Counted from the stretch's first letter, positions 1 to 8,068 are shown. The stretch: DNA of 34,411 nt from Opitutaceae bacterium (GCA_026125215.1 JAHCLN010000020.1:1-34411); one strand, 5' to 3'. The notes: a model not told the origin generated them from the letters alone. Numbers and translations: made by a program.

Positions 1-113
1 TGAAGAAAATGGGCGCAGATCCCGCCACGGCCTCGAGCATTTTCCTGACCACGGCAACCGACGTGGCCAGCATGGGCTGCTTCCTCGGCCTCGCCAAACT
101 TATGCTGGGGTGA
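1..113 (+). CDS. mgtE: Mg2+ transporter MgtE, C-terminal end (partial)
   Basis: Only the last 36 codons are in the window, read in the frame that begins at base 3 and ends with TGA at 111-113. The visible peptide contains D-P-A-T-A-S-S-I-F-L-T-T-A-T-D-V followed by a hydrophobic stretch ending K-L-M-L-G. In the MgtE family a D-P-A-x-A-S/x-P-F-x-T-T-x-x-D-x segment lies in the last transmembrane helices and helps form the ion path, so the family call is good although the regulatory N domain and CBS domains lie outside. The 3' end overlaps the tail of the convergent glycosyltransferase gene by 14 bases. Confidence 0.75.
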   Translation, partial: KKMGADPATASSIFLTTATDVASMGCFLGLAKLMLG

Positions 114-1338
114 AACCGGGCAGCGCCGGCCGGGAGCCGCCGCGCGGCGGGAAGGGCTGCCGCTGCAGCCGGACCCGCGCGACCTCGTTGGCGAGACCGA
201 CCAGCTCGTCGATCAGCAGCGTGGGATCTTCCTCGTAGCGCAGCGCCAGAAAATCCTCGCGGCTGCGGGCGTAGGCCGCCGGCGATTCCAGCCAGCGTTC
301 CATGATGACCGCAAAATCAGCGGCGGAGCCGATCTTTTCCGAGCCGGCACCGTTGCGGAAAAATTTCCACGTCAGTTCCTCCTGCGGCATGATGCCGCCG
401 AAGGCGTTGAAGACAATCGGACACCGGAAATGCAGCGCCTTGGCGCAGGTCGTCGTGCCGCCGCGGGTGACGATGACGTCGCTCACCTGCAGCAGCAGGT
501 GCACGATCTCGGAATAGCCCTCGATGTAGCAGTTGAACTCGGGATGGTTGGCCCGCCAGTGGATGAGTTCGTTGTAGGCCTCCTTGTTCTGGCCGCAGAT
601 CACGATGGCCTGACAGCGGTCGCCGTGCCGGGCGAGCACGGGCAGGAGGTCAAAATGGTTGTGCGCGCCGTTGGCCCCGGTCGCGAGGAAGACCGTGAAC
701 AGATCGGGCCGCAGGCCCAGCCGCTGTTCGCGGAAAGGGCCGCGGTCGGCCGGCGCCAGCACCTCGAGGTGGGCCCGCGGATGCATCAGATAACCGCGCA
801 CGCGGGACCGCTCCGCCGGGATGCCCTTTTTGACCGCGTAGTCGCGCGCGGTCGGCGTGCGGGAAAAATACCGGTCCACGCTCGGCTCGATCCAGTTGCG
901 CGAGTAGCCCCAGCCGCCGGAGAACTCGCCGCAGTAGGTGGCGCAGCGGACGCGGTCGGGCCCGAGGAGCTTGCGCGCGCGCTGGAAGTAGCCGCGGTTC
1001 AGACAGTCATGGACGCTGAAGACCAGATGCGGCCGGTATTCCGCCAGCACGGCAAGGTAGTAGGCGCCGCCGATGGTGACCTTCCGGGCGTTGATGAAGC
1101 TGAGGCACTCGACCAGCGTGAAGAAGACCTTGTGCATCCACGGCGCGCCGCGCTGGATGCGGTTGTAGAGGTTCACGCCGAAGCGGTTGATGGCGGAGGA
1201 TTTTTCCAGCATCTGCTCGATGCGCACGTCCACCTCGTGGCGGTAGAGCTGGAAGCACCACTCCGCAAAGGCCTCCGCACGGGCGTCGTGGCCGCCGCCG
1301 GTGCTGGAAGTGAGGACGAGAATGCGGATGCGGGACAT
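100..1338 (-). CDS. MGDG-synthase-like glycosyltransferase
   Basis: This is a 412-residue glycosyltransferase of the GT28/MGDG-synthase type, which usually moves a sugar from a UDP-sugar to diacylglycerol or another lipid at the inner membrane face. The N-terminal half carries the glycine-rich acceptor-side loop S-T-G-G-G-H (residues 12-17), characteristic of MGDG and diglucosyl-diacylglycerol synthases. The C-terminal half has T-G-A-N-G-A-H-N-H (220-228), T-R-G-G-T-T (291-296) and G-I-M-P-Q-E-E (315-321), matching the nucleotide-sugar site. The chosen ATG lies 2 bases after the stop of the upstream reductase gene; a longer reading to 1440 would run into that gene. It is the last gene of a minus-strand operon ACP-FabZ / ketosynthase / reductase / this gene, which suggests the acceptor is a product of those enzymes. 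Exact sugar and lipid are unknown. A Pro/Arg-rich tail (residues 394-412) overlaps the mgtE 3' end. Confidence 0.82.
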   Translation of the reverse strand: MSRIRILVLTSSTGGGHDARAEAFAEWCFQLYRHEVDVRIEQMLEKSSAINRFGVNLYNRIQRGAPWMHKVFFTLVECLSFINARKVTIGGAYYLAVLAEYRPHLVFSVHDCLNRGYFQRARKLLGPDRVRCATYCGEFSGGWGYSRNWIEPSVDRYFSRTPTARDYAVKKGIPAERSRVRGYLMHPRAHLEVLAPADRGPFREQRLGLRPDLFTVFLATGANGAHNHFDLLPVLARHGDRCQAIVICGQNKEAYNELIHWRANHPEFNCYIEGYSEIVHLLLQVSDVIVTRGGTTTCAKALHFRCPIVFNAFGGIMPQEELTWKFFRNGAGSEKIGSAADFAVIMERWLESPAAYARSREDFLALRYEEDPTLLIDELVGLANEVARVRLQRQPFPPRGGSRPALPGFTPA

Positions 1339-1340
1339 GC

Positions 1341-2168
1341 TCAGAGATCGAAATAACGGGCCTGAATGCGGCGCTTGAGCGCCAGCGGGCCGAGCCGCAC
1401 AAGGAACGGCGCGATCACGGCCTGAAAAGCGCGGCCGCACCGCACCGTGCCGCTGCGGCGGCGGAGCAACGCCCGGCGCAACGCGGCCGCGGCATGCGCC
1501 GGCTCCGGCCCGGTCCGCATCATGCCCGCAAACGCCGCCCAGGCCCGGTTCATCGCCGGCGAAACCGCGCCGGGCGGCCGGCGCATCGAGCCTTCAAAAT
1601 CCGTGCGGTAGTCGCCCGGCCGCAGGTCGATGACGATGACGCCGGTGCCGGCGCACTCGACCATCAGGCTTTCGCTGAGGGCGGTGAGCCCGGCCTTGGT
1701 GATGTTGTAGGCGCTCTGGAACGGGAGCGGAAACTCGGCCGCCAGCGACGACACGTTGACGAGCGCGCCATGATTGCGCCGGCGCATGCCGGCCAGCGCG
1801 GCCTGCGCCAGCCGCGCGGTGTTCACCAGCATGACCGTGAGCTGCTCCTCCCAGACCGCGAAATCCGTGGCGACGAAATCCCCGAAGACCCCGTAACCGG
1901 CGTTGTTGATCACCAGATCGAAGCCGTCCGCGGCGGCGGCCGCCGATTCGAAAGCCGCGACGGCGCGCGGGCCGTCGCCGAGTTCAAGCGCCACGGCCGT
2001 GAAGCCCGGCTGCGCCGCCAGGCCGGCCAGCCGCGCGGGATCGCGCGCGGTGCCCCAAACCCGGACGCCCTCGGCCAGCAGCATCTCCGCAAAGGCGCGG
2101 CCCAAGCCGGTGCTCGCACCGGTGACAAACGCGGTGCGACAGGTTTCCTTGAGCGCGGCGGAGGGCAT
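1341..2168 (-). CDS. SDR-family oxidoreductase (probable 3-oxoacyl reductase-like)
   Basis: A 275-residue classical short-chain dehydrogenase/reductase. Visible motifs are the cofactor loop T-G-A-S-T-G-L-G (17-24), N-N-A-G (88-91), Ser140/Ser141 and the catalytic Y-N-I-T-K (Tyr154, Lys158). The Arg at 42 after the second beta strand favours NADP(H). Its ATG shares a base with the stop of the ketosynthase gene (TGATG), a translational-coupling arrangement, and its own stop lies 2 bases before the glycosyltransferase start. Sitting between a ketosynthase and a glycosyltransferase, it is a good candidate for the beta-keto reduction step of a dedicated acyl elongation system. Reduction of another lipid intermediate is possible, because SDR sequence alone does not define substrate. 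The basic C-terminal tail (about 255-275) might associate with membrane. Confidence 0.85.
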   Translation of the reverse strand: MPSAALKETCRTAFVTGASTGLGRAFAEMLLAEGVRVWGTARDPARLAGLAAQPGFTAVALELGDGPRAVAAFESAAAAADGFDLVINNAGYGVFGDFVATDFAVWEEQLTVMLVNTARLAQAALAGMRRRNHGALVNVSSLAAEFPLPFQSAYNITKAGLTALSESLMVECAGTGVIVIDLRPGDYRTDFEGSMRRPPGAVSPAMNRAWAAFAGMMRTGPEPAHAAAALRRALLRRRSGTVRCGRAFQAVIAPFLVRLGPLALKRRIQARYFDL

Positions 2169-3430
2169 CAGGTGGCCCGTTTGAACAGGAGCGAGACGTT
2201 CGCCCCGCCGAAGCCGCTGCTGTTGTTCAGCACCACGTTCGGCGCCGCCGCCAGCGTCGAGCGGAGGATGTTCAGCCCCTCGCACTCGGGATCGAGCCGG
2301 CTGATGTGGGCCGAGCCGGGCATGAAACCGTCGCGGATGGCCAGCGCACAGAAGGCGCTCTCCATCGCGCCGGCCAGCGAGAGCCCGTGGCCGGTGAGCG
2401 CCTTGGTGCTGCTGATTGCGGGCCGCGTGTCCGGGGTCTGGAAAACGGCCTTGAGCGCGCGCACCTCCGAGGTGTCGCCGATCGGCGTGGAGGTCGCGTG
2501 GGCGTTGACGTAGTCCACCGCCTCGGCCGGGGTGCCGCCGGCCCGCAGGGCATGCGCCATCGCCTGCCGCAAACCCTCGCCGTCGGGATGGGAGATGGCG
2601 ACGTTGTGGCCGTCGGAAGCCTGGCCCCAGCCGGCGACCTCGCAGTAAACCTTCGCGCCGCGGCGGGCGACCTCGTCCTCCGTCTCCAGCACGAGGACCG
2701 CCGCGCCGCCCGTGCCCACGAAACCGTCGCGCGCCGCATCAAACGGCCGCGAGGCCTGCTGCGGGTCGGCCTGGAGCGAAAGCGCCCGCATGCCGGCGAA
2801 GGGCAGGATGCTGTCCACGTTGCCGTCCTCCGCCCCGACGACGAACATGCGCTTCTGCCGGCCCAGCACGAGATCGTCGTAGGCGTAGCCGAGCGCGTGC
2901 GAGGAGGAGGCGCAGGCGGAGGAAAATCCGCAGGAAGCGCCCTTGATCCGGAAATGGGCGACGAGGTTGAAATTGAGCGTGCCGGAGATGGAGGCGACGA
3001 TGCCGAGCGGCGAACAGCGCATGACGCCCTGTGTGTGCATGCGCTGCAGCATGTGGCCCATCAGGTAGGGCGAACCGCCGGAGGCGGCATACAGGCCGGT
3101 GTCGGCGTTCGAGCAGTCCGCCTCTTCCAGCTTCGCATCCTCGATGGCCTGCTGCATCGCACACCAGGCATAGACCCCGTGCGGCGCCATGCCGCGGATC
3201 ACCTCGCGCCGGATCCGGTAGCGCGCGGGAAAGGTCCAGTCCTCGGGGTCGGTTGAATCCGTCTGAAACCCCTTCACGGGCGCGGCCACCTTCACCGGGA
3301 TGTCGTCGCGCTGAAAAGGGGGATAAAGCTCAAACCCGTGCCGCAGCTCGCGCAGGCTTTCCGTGACGGCGGCCGCATCATTGCCGATGCTGGTGATCAG
3401 TCCGATTCCGGTGACAAAAACTCTGGGCAT
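2168..3430 (-). CDS. Beta-ketoacyl-[ACP] synthase (KAS II/FabF-like)
   Basis: A 420-residue condensing enzyme of the thiolase-fold KAS I/II class, which performs decarboxylative condensation of malonyl-ACP with acyl-ACP in the cytoplasm. The active-site triad is complete: nucleophile Cys173 in S-S-A-C-A-S-S-S, His311 in N-A-H-A-T-S-T-P-I-G-D, and His348 in K-A-L-T-G-H. The C-terminal N-N-S-S-G-F-G-G-A-N-V also fits the family. Its length matches FabF. Differences from housekeeping FabF (A-H-A-T instead of A-H-G-T, an Asp/Pro-rich insert near residues 56-66, a Ser-rich nucleophile region) suggest a secondary-metabolism paralogue rather than the primary fabF. It is followed with one-base overlap by the SDR gene and preceded by the ACP-FabZ fusion after a 163-base gap, so it probably elongates chains carried on that ACP. 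Confidence 0.88.
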   Translation of the reverse strand: MPRVFVTGIGLITSIGNDAAAVTESLRELRHGFELYPPFQRDDIPVKVAAPVKGFQTDSTDPEDWTFPARYRIRREVIRGMAPHGVYAWCAMQQAIEDAKLEEADCSNADTGLYAASGGSPYLMGHMLQRMHTQGVMRCSPLGIVASISGTLNFNLVAHFRIKGASCGFSSACASSSHALGYAYDDLVLGRQKRMFVVGAEDGNVDSILPFAGMRALSLQADPQQASRPFDAARDGFVGTGGAAVLVLETEDEVARRGAKVYCEVAGWGQASDGHNVAISHPDGEGLRQAMAHALRAGGTPAEAVDYVNAHATSTPIGDTSEVRALKAVFQTPDTRPAISSTKALTGHGLSLAGAMESAFCALAIRDGFMPGSAHISRLDPECEGLNILRSTLAAAPNVVLNNSSGFGGANVSLLFKRAT

Positions 3431-3593
3431 GCAGATGAGGGATGGAGGGAAACGTGACCGGGAAAACCGGCCGCGGTTTCAACAGCCATGGGAAACACGG
3501 CCGGGAGCGAAGCCGCTCGGGGCCGCGTGGTCAACGCGGGAGGCATACGCAAACATACGGTGGAGCCGCGCGGGACCGGCCGGCCCGGCGGGT
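3431..3593 (-). other. Intergenic gap between ketosynthase and ACP-FabZ genes
   Basis: 163 bases without a convincing gene inside an otherwise tightly packed minus-strand operon. It contains a short perfect hairpin AAACCG-GCCG-CGGTTT near 3465-3482. In the minus direction this is followed by T-T-C-C-C, which is too weak for a confident terminator. No clear -35/-10 pair or Shine-Dalgarno was seen before the ketosynthase ATG. It could hold an internal promoter or attenuator; nothing firm can be stated. Confidence 0.3.
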
Positions 3594-4568
3594 TCAGGCG
3601 CTCGCGGCCACGCGCAACGGGGATGAAGCCGGCGCGGCGCCGTTGACGTTTTCCTGCCCCGGGGCGGCTGCCGCCACGGGCTGCACGGCGACCTCCGAGA
3701 ACCCGAAGGTCAGCGTGATCTCCTCGGCAATGACGGCCTTTTCCTGCCCCACGCGGATCGAACCTTCGAAGGTCGCCAGCGGCATTTTCATGCGGCGGGG
3801 CTTGATGGAGAGAGTCAGGATGTCGCCGGGCTTGCACACCCGGTGGGCGCGCACGCCTTCACAGCCGGTGAAGAAAATCATCTGCGGGTTGACCACCTTG
3901 CCGGGCTCGGGCGTGAGCCCCTCGAGCAGATAAAGCACGGCCAGCTGGCCCAGGGCCTCCAGCATGATGGAGGCGGGCATCACCGGGTTGTCCTTGAAGT
4001 GGCCCTGCAGGAAGAACTCCTGGCCGGAAATCTTGTATTTGGCATTGGCGCCGCTGGAGCTGACCGAGGCCTCGTTGAGGAACAGGAACGGGGGCTGGAT
4101 TGGCATCGTCGCCGCGATCTGCTCGATCGGCAGAAACTTGGTCGGTTTGGGCAGGGGCAGGCCGCGCACCTTGCAGTCGATGAACATCTTGACGTCGCCC
4201 ACGGTGCGGAGATTGCGCAATTCGTCGTTGTTGATGGACATCTGCAGCACGTCTTCCACGAGGATGACAATTTCCATCATCGTCAGCGAATCGATGCCGA
4301 GATCCTCGATCAGCCGCAGGTCATCATCCGCATCCTTCAGTTTGACCCGGAGATCGGGCTCGACGAACCGCTCGATCACGCCGATCACCACGGCAGGCAA
4401 GTGCTCGGGGTTCCCGGTTTTACGAAACTGGATGGCGGCCTCGAAAGTGGACGGGGAGCAGCGCTTGAGCGATTCACGCAGGGCGGACTCCTCCTCGGGC
4501 GCAACCGGTTTCATGACAAACGGAAACGGCTTGTTGCTGCCTTGGGTGTTATGAACTGCTTCTGACAT
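3594..4568 (-). CDS. Acyl carrier protein - FabZ/FabA-type dehydratase fusion
   Basis: A 324-residue two-domain protein. Residues 1-50 are an unassigned N-terminal segment. About 55-135 is an acyl carrier domain whose L-G-I-D-S-L (Ser94) is the expected phosphopantetheine site. About 140-292 is a hotdog 3-hydroxyacyl-ACP dehydratase with the catalytic pair His190 in G-H-F-K-D-N-P-V-M-P and Glu204 in M-L-E-A-L-G-Q. The tail 293-324 is Ala/Pro-rich and probably disordered. Fusion would tether the acyl chain to its own dehydratase. ATG at 4568 is chosen because it places the ACP at normal distance; longer readings add low-complexity sequence and no domain. It is the first gene of the minus-strand lipid operon and is divergent from the GT4 gene. 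A phosphopantetheinyl transferase is required and none is encoded in this window. Confidence 0.85.
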   Translation of the reverse strand: MSEAVHNTQGSNKPFPFVMKPVAPEEESALRESLKRCSPSTFEAAIQFRKTGNPEHLPAVVIGVIERFVEPDLRVKLKDADDDLRLIEDLGIDSLTMMEIVILVEDVLQMSINNDELRNLRTVGDVKMFIDCKVRGLPLPKPTKFLPIEQIAATMPIQPPFLFLNEASVSSSGANAKYKISGQEFFLQGHFKDNPVMPASIMLEALGQLAVLYLLEGLTPEPGKVVNPQMIFFTGCEGVRAHRVCKPGDILTLSIKPRRMKMPLATFEGSIRVGQEKAVIAEEITLTFGFSEVAVQPVAAAAPGQENVNGAAPASSPLRVAASA

Positions 4569-4573
4569 CGTTC

Positions 4574-4616
4574 GGCGTTTGTATGTTACGACACTGGGGC
4601 TTGTAAACCCAATTTC
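4574..4616 (-). promoter_or_regulatory. Possible promoter of the ACP-FabZ/ketosynthase operon
   Basis: In the 182-base divergent region (4569-4750), the minus strand carries TTGGGT, an 18-base spacer, then TAACAT, about 15 bases before the ATG at 4568. The hexamer TTGGGT also occurs a second time just upstream. The -35 match is poor, so this is a suggestion only. The plus strand has TTGACC at 4617-4622 and CATAGT at 4635-4640, but with only 12 bases between them, and no convincing promoter for the GT4 gene was found. Confidence 0.25.
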
Positions 4617-4750
4617 TTGACCCAACCGGTCCAGCATAGTCCCTGTTTTGGACGCCCGGTTCCCCAACCCGCCGCTGATGCGACGCTTGCCAGCCAACCC
4701 GGCCGGTCCAACCTGAGGCCCTTGACCACCCACCGCCCTGCAAATCGCGC

Positions 4751-5893
4751 ATGAGCGCCCCCCGCCTCCACATCATCACCCACGAATTCTACCCCCGGCG
4801 GGGCGGCATCGCGACCTTTACCGAAGAGATGGCGGCGGCCGCGGCCGCCGCCGGGGCCGAAGTCGAGGTCTGGGCCCAGGCCGCCCCGGCCGGGACTGCG
4901 GAGAAAAACCGGCCCTTTCTGCTCCGCCGGCTCCCGCTCAAGGGCACGCATGACTTCTGGTGCCTCTTCCGGCTCGGTCGCGAACTCGTCCGCAACCGGC
5001 GCGACCTCCGCCAAACCATCGTCTGGCTGCCCGAACCGGGGCCCATGCTGAGCCTGATGTATCTGCAGTTTTTCAAGGCTTTCCGGCCGCCCTGCCTGAT
5101 CCTCACGTTTCACGGTTCGGAAATCCTGCGCTTCCACCGCAATCCCCTCACCCGCCGGCTCGCCCGCCGGCTCATCCGGCACGCCACCCGCATCAGCACC
5201 CTGACCGGCTACACGCGCGATCTGCTGACCGCGCATTTTCCCGAAGCCGCGGGCAAAACCGTGCTCAGCCCCGGCGCCCTGCGGACGGATTTCCGGCTGC
5301 CGCCCCGGCCGGCGGCCGACCCGGTGCCGGCCGACGGACGTCTCACCGTGCTCACCGTCGGCCGGTGGCATCCGCGCAAGGGCCAGCTCGAAACCCTCCA
5401 AGCCCTGCTGGCGCTGCCGCCGGAACTGCGCGCCCGCATCACCTGCCGGTTTGTCGGCGGCCACGGCCGGCGCGGCTACGAAGCCAAATTGCGCGCGCTC
5501 GCGGCCGGCGCGGATTTTCCCGTGCGCTTCGACGCCAATGCCGACGACCACGAACTCGCCGCCGCCTATGCGCAGGCCGATATTTTCGCCATGACCAGCG
5601 TCCCCTGCGGCCCGAGTGTCGAGGGCTTCGGCTTGGTTTACCTGGAAGCCTCGGCCCACGGCCTGCCCGTGGTGGCGCACGACATCGGCGGCGTGGGTGA
5701 AGCCGTGCTGAACGGCCGCACCGGCCTGCTCGTGCGGCCCGACGATCCCGCCGGCCTCACCGCGGCCTTCGCCCGCCTGATCACCGAGCCCGCGTTGCGC
5801 CGGCAGCTGGGCGAAGCCGGCCGGGAATGGGCGCGGCGGAATTGCTGGCAAGAGTCGGCCCGCTCGCTTTTTGATCTGCCCGCCGCCCGATGA
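4751..5893 (+). CDS. GT4-family glycosyltransferase
   Basis: A 380-residue retaining glycosyltransferase of the GT-B fold (GT4, Glycos_transf_1 type). The N-terminal acceptor domain opens with H-E-F-Y-P-R-R-G-G-I (11-20), the usual glycine-rich loop. The donor domain has G-R-W-H-P-R-K-G (204-211), whose basic residues contact the nucleotide-sugar phosphates, and an E-x7-E motif (Glu291 and Glu299 in E-G-F-G-L-V-Y-L-E-A). There is no signal peptide or membrane span, so it should act at the cytoplasmic membrane face. It is divergent from the acyl-chain operon and overlaps the next thioesterase gene by ATGA, so the two are probably co-translated. The neighbours suggest a glycolipid or lipid-linked sugar product; the sequence alone gives no sugar specificity. 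Confidence 0.85.
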   Translation: MSAPRLHIITHEFYPRRGGIATFTEEMAAAAAAAGAEVEVWAQAAPAGTAEKNRPFLLRRLPLKGTHDFWCLFRLGRELVRNRRDLRQTIVWLPEPGPMLSLMYLQFFKAFRPPCLILTFHGSEILRFHRNPLTRRLARRLIRHATRISTLTGYTRDLLTAHFPEAAGKTVLSPGALRTDFRLPPRPAADPVPADGRLTVLTVGRWHPRKGQLETLQALLALPPELRARITCRFVGGHGRRGYEAKLRALAAGADFPVRFDANADDHELAAAYAQADIFAMTSVPCGPSVEGFGLVYLEASAHGLPVVAHDIGGVGEAVLNGRTGLLVRPDDPAGLTAAFARLITEPALRRQLGEAGREWARRNCWQESARSLFDLPAAR

Positions 5894-6294
5894 TCACGTC
5901 CCGAACCCAAGTTACCGTCCGTTACGCCGAGACCGACATGATGGGCATCGTCTATCACGGCAGCTACCTGCCGTGGCTCGAAATCGGCCGCACCCAGCTG
6001 CTCAAGGAACAGGGTCTTCCCTACCGCGAACTGGAGACCGACGGCTACCGGCTGCCCGTGCTGGAGGTCGGGCTGAAATACCACCGGCCCGCGGTTTACG
6101 ACGACACCGTCACCGTCATCACCACCCTGCGCGAAAAACCGCTCCTGCGCATCCGGCTCGAATACGAGATCCGGCGCGGCCACGAGCTGCTCGTGACCGG
6201 CCACACCCTGCACGCCTTCATCGACCGCGAGGGCAAGCCGGTGCGGCCGCCGCCGGCCTTCGCCACGCGCATGAACGCACTCTTCCGCGGCTGA
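5890..6294 (+). CDS. YbgC/FadM-type acyl-CoA/acyl-ACP thioesterase
   Basis: A 134-residue single hotdog-fold protein of the 4-hydroxybenzoyl-CoA thioesterase type. The N-terminal R-Y-A-E-T-D-M-M-G-I-V-Y-H (11-23) contains the family active-site Asp (Asp16 in Y-A-E-T-D) and the downstream His on the helix. Family members hydrolyse acyl-CoA or acyl-ACP thioesters. The start overlaps the GT4 stop (ATGA at 5890-5893). Next to an ACP-dependent acyl elongation locus it may release the finished chain; alternatively it is a housekeeping thioesterase. It ends 7 bases before the stop of the convergent queG gene, with no visible terminator between them. Confidence 0.85.
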   Translation: MITSRTQVTVRYAETDMMGIVYHGSYLPWLEIGRTQLLKEQGLPYRELETDGYRLPVLEVGLKYHRPAVYDDTVTVITTLREKPLLRIRLEYEIRRGHELLVTGHTLHAFIDREGKPVRPPPAFATRMNALFRG

Positions 6295-6301
6295 ACCGGC
6301 C

Positions 6302-7429
6302 TCAGGGCTCGCCGGCAAATTCCGCGAGCACCTCGGCATCCGTTTCCCGCGCCCGCACGGCTGCGAGCTCCCCGGCCGCTGCCGCCCCGGCCAGCCGCCG
6401 CACCGCCCACACCGCATGCGCGCGCACCAGCGGCAGCTCATGCGCCGTGAGCCGCCACAGCGCGGGCAGCAGACCGGGATCACCGCTGTTGCCCGCCACC
6501 ACGCAGGCGTTGCGCAGCAGTCCCCGGAGTTTGAGCCGCTTGATCGCGGTGCGGCGGAAAACCTCCGCAAAGCGCGCCGGCGTCATCGTCAGCAGTTCGT
6601 CCAGACCCAGGTCCGGCAGGTCGAACCGCGCGGTGAGCAACAGGCGCCGGCCTTCGCGGGCGAAACGGTTCCACGGGCAGACTTCCAAGCAGACATCACA
6701 GCCGTAAAGGTGACGGCCGATGCCGCGGCGCAGCCCGCGCGGAATGATGCCCTTGTTTTCGATCGTCTGGTAGGAAATGCAGCGGCGCGCGTCCACGACC
6801 CCGGGCGCGGCAAAGGCCTGCGTCGGGCAGGCGTCGAGGCAGCGCGTGCACTTGCCGCAGAGCAGGCCGACATCGGCAAAGCCGCTGCGCTGCGGCCGCA
6901 GCGGCAGGTCGGGCTCCAGTTCCACCCGCGTCAGGATCGCCGCCAGAAACAGCCAGTTGCCGTGCTCGCGGGAAATGAGCATCGCGTTCTTGCCGGCGAA
7001 GCCCAGGCCGGCCTTGGCCGCCCAGCCGCGTTCAAGCACCGGCCCGGTGTCCACATAGGCGCGGTAGTCGTCGGTCCCCGCACCATAGAGTTCGCCGAGC
7101 ACCGCGCCGGCCGCGTCCAGCCCCGCCTGCATCGTGTCATGATAGTCCTCGTGCAAGGCATAGCGCGCCCACACCGGACCCTCCTGCCGCAGGGCGCCGG
7201 TCGCGTAGTTGACCCCGAGCATGATGACCGAGCGCGCCCCGGGGAGCACCAGCGCCGGATCCAGCCGCTTGGCGGCCGTGCGCTCCATCCACGCCATGTC
7301 CGCGTGCATGCCGGCGGCCAGCCAGCCGTGCAGCCGGTCGCCGGGCACGGGCTCCACCCGCGCGATCCGCACCGCATCGAAGCCCAGCGTTTCGAGCCTC
7401 TGCCGCAGCGCCTGTTGCCTGGCATCCAT
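6302..7429 (-). CDS. queG: Epoxyqueuosine reductase QueG
   Basis: A 375-residue cobalamin-dependent iron-sulfur enzyme that converts epoxyqueuosine to queuosine in the anticodon wobble base of GUN tRNAs, in the cytoplasm. Two 4Fe-4S ligand sets are visible: Cys191, 194, 197, 201 (C-G-K-C-T-R-C-L-D-A-C) and Cys217, 244, 247, 251 (C-D-V-C-L-E-V-C-P). The catalytic Asp127 lies in Y-V-D-T-G-P-V-L-E-R. Residues beyond about 310 form the HEAT-like tail that binds tRNA. Length is typical. The ATG is 2 bases beyond the aroK stop, so aroK-queG is one operon. Other queuosine genes are not present in the window. Confidence 0.95.
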   Translation of the reverse strand: MDARQQALRQRLETLGFDAVRIARVEPVPGDRLHGWLAAGMHADMAWMERTAAKRLDPALVLPGARSVIMLGVNYATGALRQEGPVWARYALHEDYHDTMQAGLDAAGAVLGELYGAGTDDYRAYVDTGPVLERGWAAKAGLGFAGKNAMLISREHGNWLFLAAILTRVELEPDLPLRPQRSGFADVGLLCGKCTRCLDACPTQAFAAPGVVDARRCISYQTIENKGIIPRGLRRGIGRHLYGCDVCLEVCPWNRFAREGRRLLLTARFDLPDLGLDELLTMTPARFAEVFRRTAIKRLKLRGLLRNACVVAGNSGDPGLLPALWRLTAHELPLVRAHAVWAVRRLAGAAAAGELAAVRARETDAEVLAEFAGEP

Positions 7430-7431
7430 GT

Positions 7432-7980
7432 TCAACCGGCCCGCCCGCGGGCGAAATCCGCCGCCTCCCGGCGCCACACGCGGATCACATGCGCCACGAT
7501 GTCGCCGAGCGGCCGCGAATCCGTCAGCACCACGGTGCCGGCCTGTTTGTAAACCGGCTCGCGCTCGGCGTAGAGCGCGCGGATGCGCGCGGAGGGATCC
7601 TCGACGTTGAGCAGCGGGCGATTCCGGTGCCGCGAGGTGCGTTCCAAGATGGTGTCCAGCGAGGCGTGCAGGCAGACCACCACGCCCTTGGCCCGCAGCA
7701 AATCGAGCATGCCCGGCTGCACCACCAGGCCGCCGCCGCAGGCGACGACCGTGCGCACCGCCGGATGGCCGGTTTCCACGAACGCGCGCTCGAGCCGCCG
7801 GAAGGCGGGCTCGCCCTCCCGGGCAAAAATCTCCGCGACGCTCCGGCCGCGCTGCCGCTCGATTTCGTGGTCGCTGTCGAGCAGGTGGAAGCCCAGCCGG
7901 TGCGCCACCGCCCGGCCGATGGTGGTTTTGCCGGTGCCCATGAAGCCCACGAGGTAGAGGTTGACGTCGGCTGCGTTCAT
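7432..7980 (-). CDS. aroK: Shikimate kinase
   Basis: A 182-residue P-loop kinase that phosphorylates shikimate at the 3-hydroxyl with ATP (fifth step of chorismate synthesis). Visible are Walker A G-F-M-G-T-G-K-T-T (12-20), the shikimate-binding D-S-D (Asp35, Asp37), Arg61, G-G-G (82-84), lid Arg121 in R-H-R-N-R-P-L-L and Arg140 in A-E-R-E-P-V-Y. ATG at 7980 is chosen because it puts the P-loop at the standard distance; the region upstream has the composition of intergenic DNA and lacks homology. It is co-directional with queG (2-base gap) and divergent from the aldolase-like gene. Confidence 0.95.
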   Translation of the reverse strand: MNAADVNLYLVGFMGTGKTTIGRAVAHRLGFHLLDSDHEIERQRGRSVAEIFAREGEPAFRRLERAFVETGHPAVRTVVACGGGLVVQPGMLDLLRAKGVVVCLHASLDTILERTSRHRNRPLLNVEDPSARIRALYAEREPVYKQAGTVVLTDSRPLGDIVAHVIRVWRREAADFARGRAG

Positions 7981-8068
7981 CGTGACGGCCAAGGCAACGG
8001 CGTCGGCCCGTGCTTGCCAAACACGAAAACACCTTGGCCCGCCACGCTCCTTTGTGCTGCACTGCGGC

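Noticed and set aside
4687..4692. Recurring CTTGCC element upstream of several genes (also near 8014, 10016, 12064 and 25679)
   Set aside because: It might be a lineage -35 element, but no consistent -10 follows at a fixed distance, and the hexamer is expected by chance in such GC-rich DNA.
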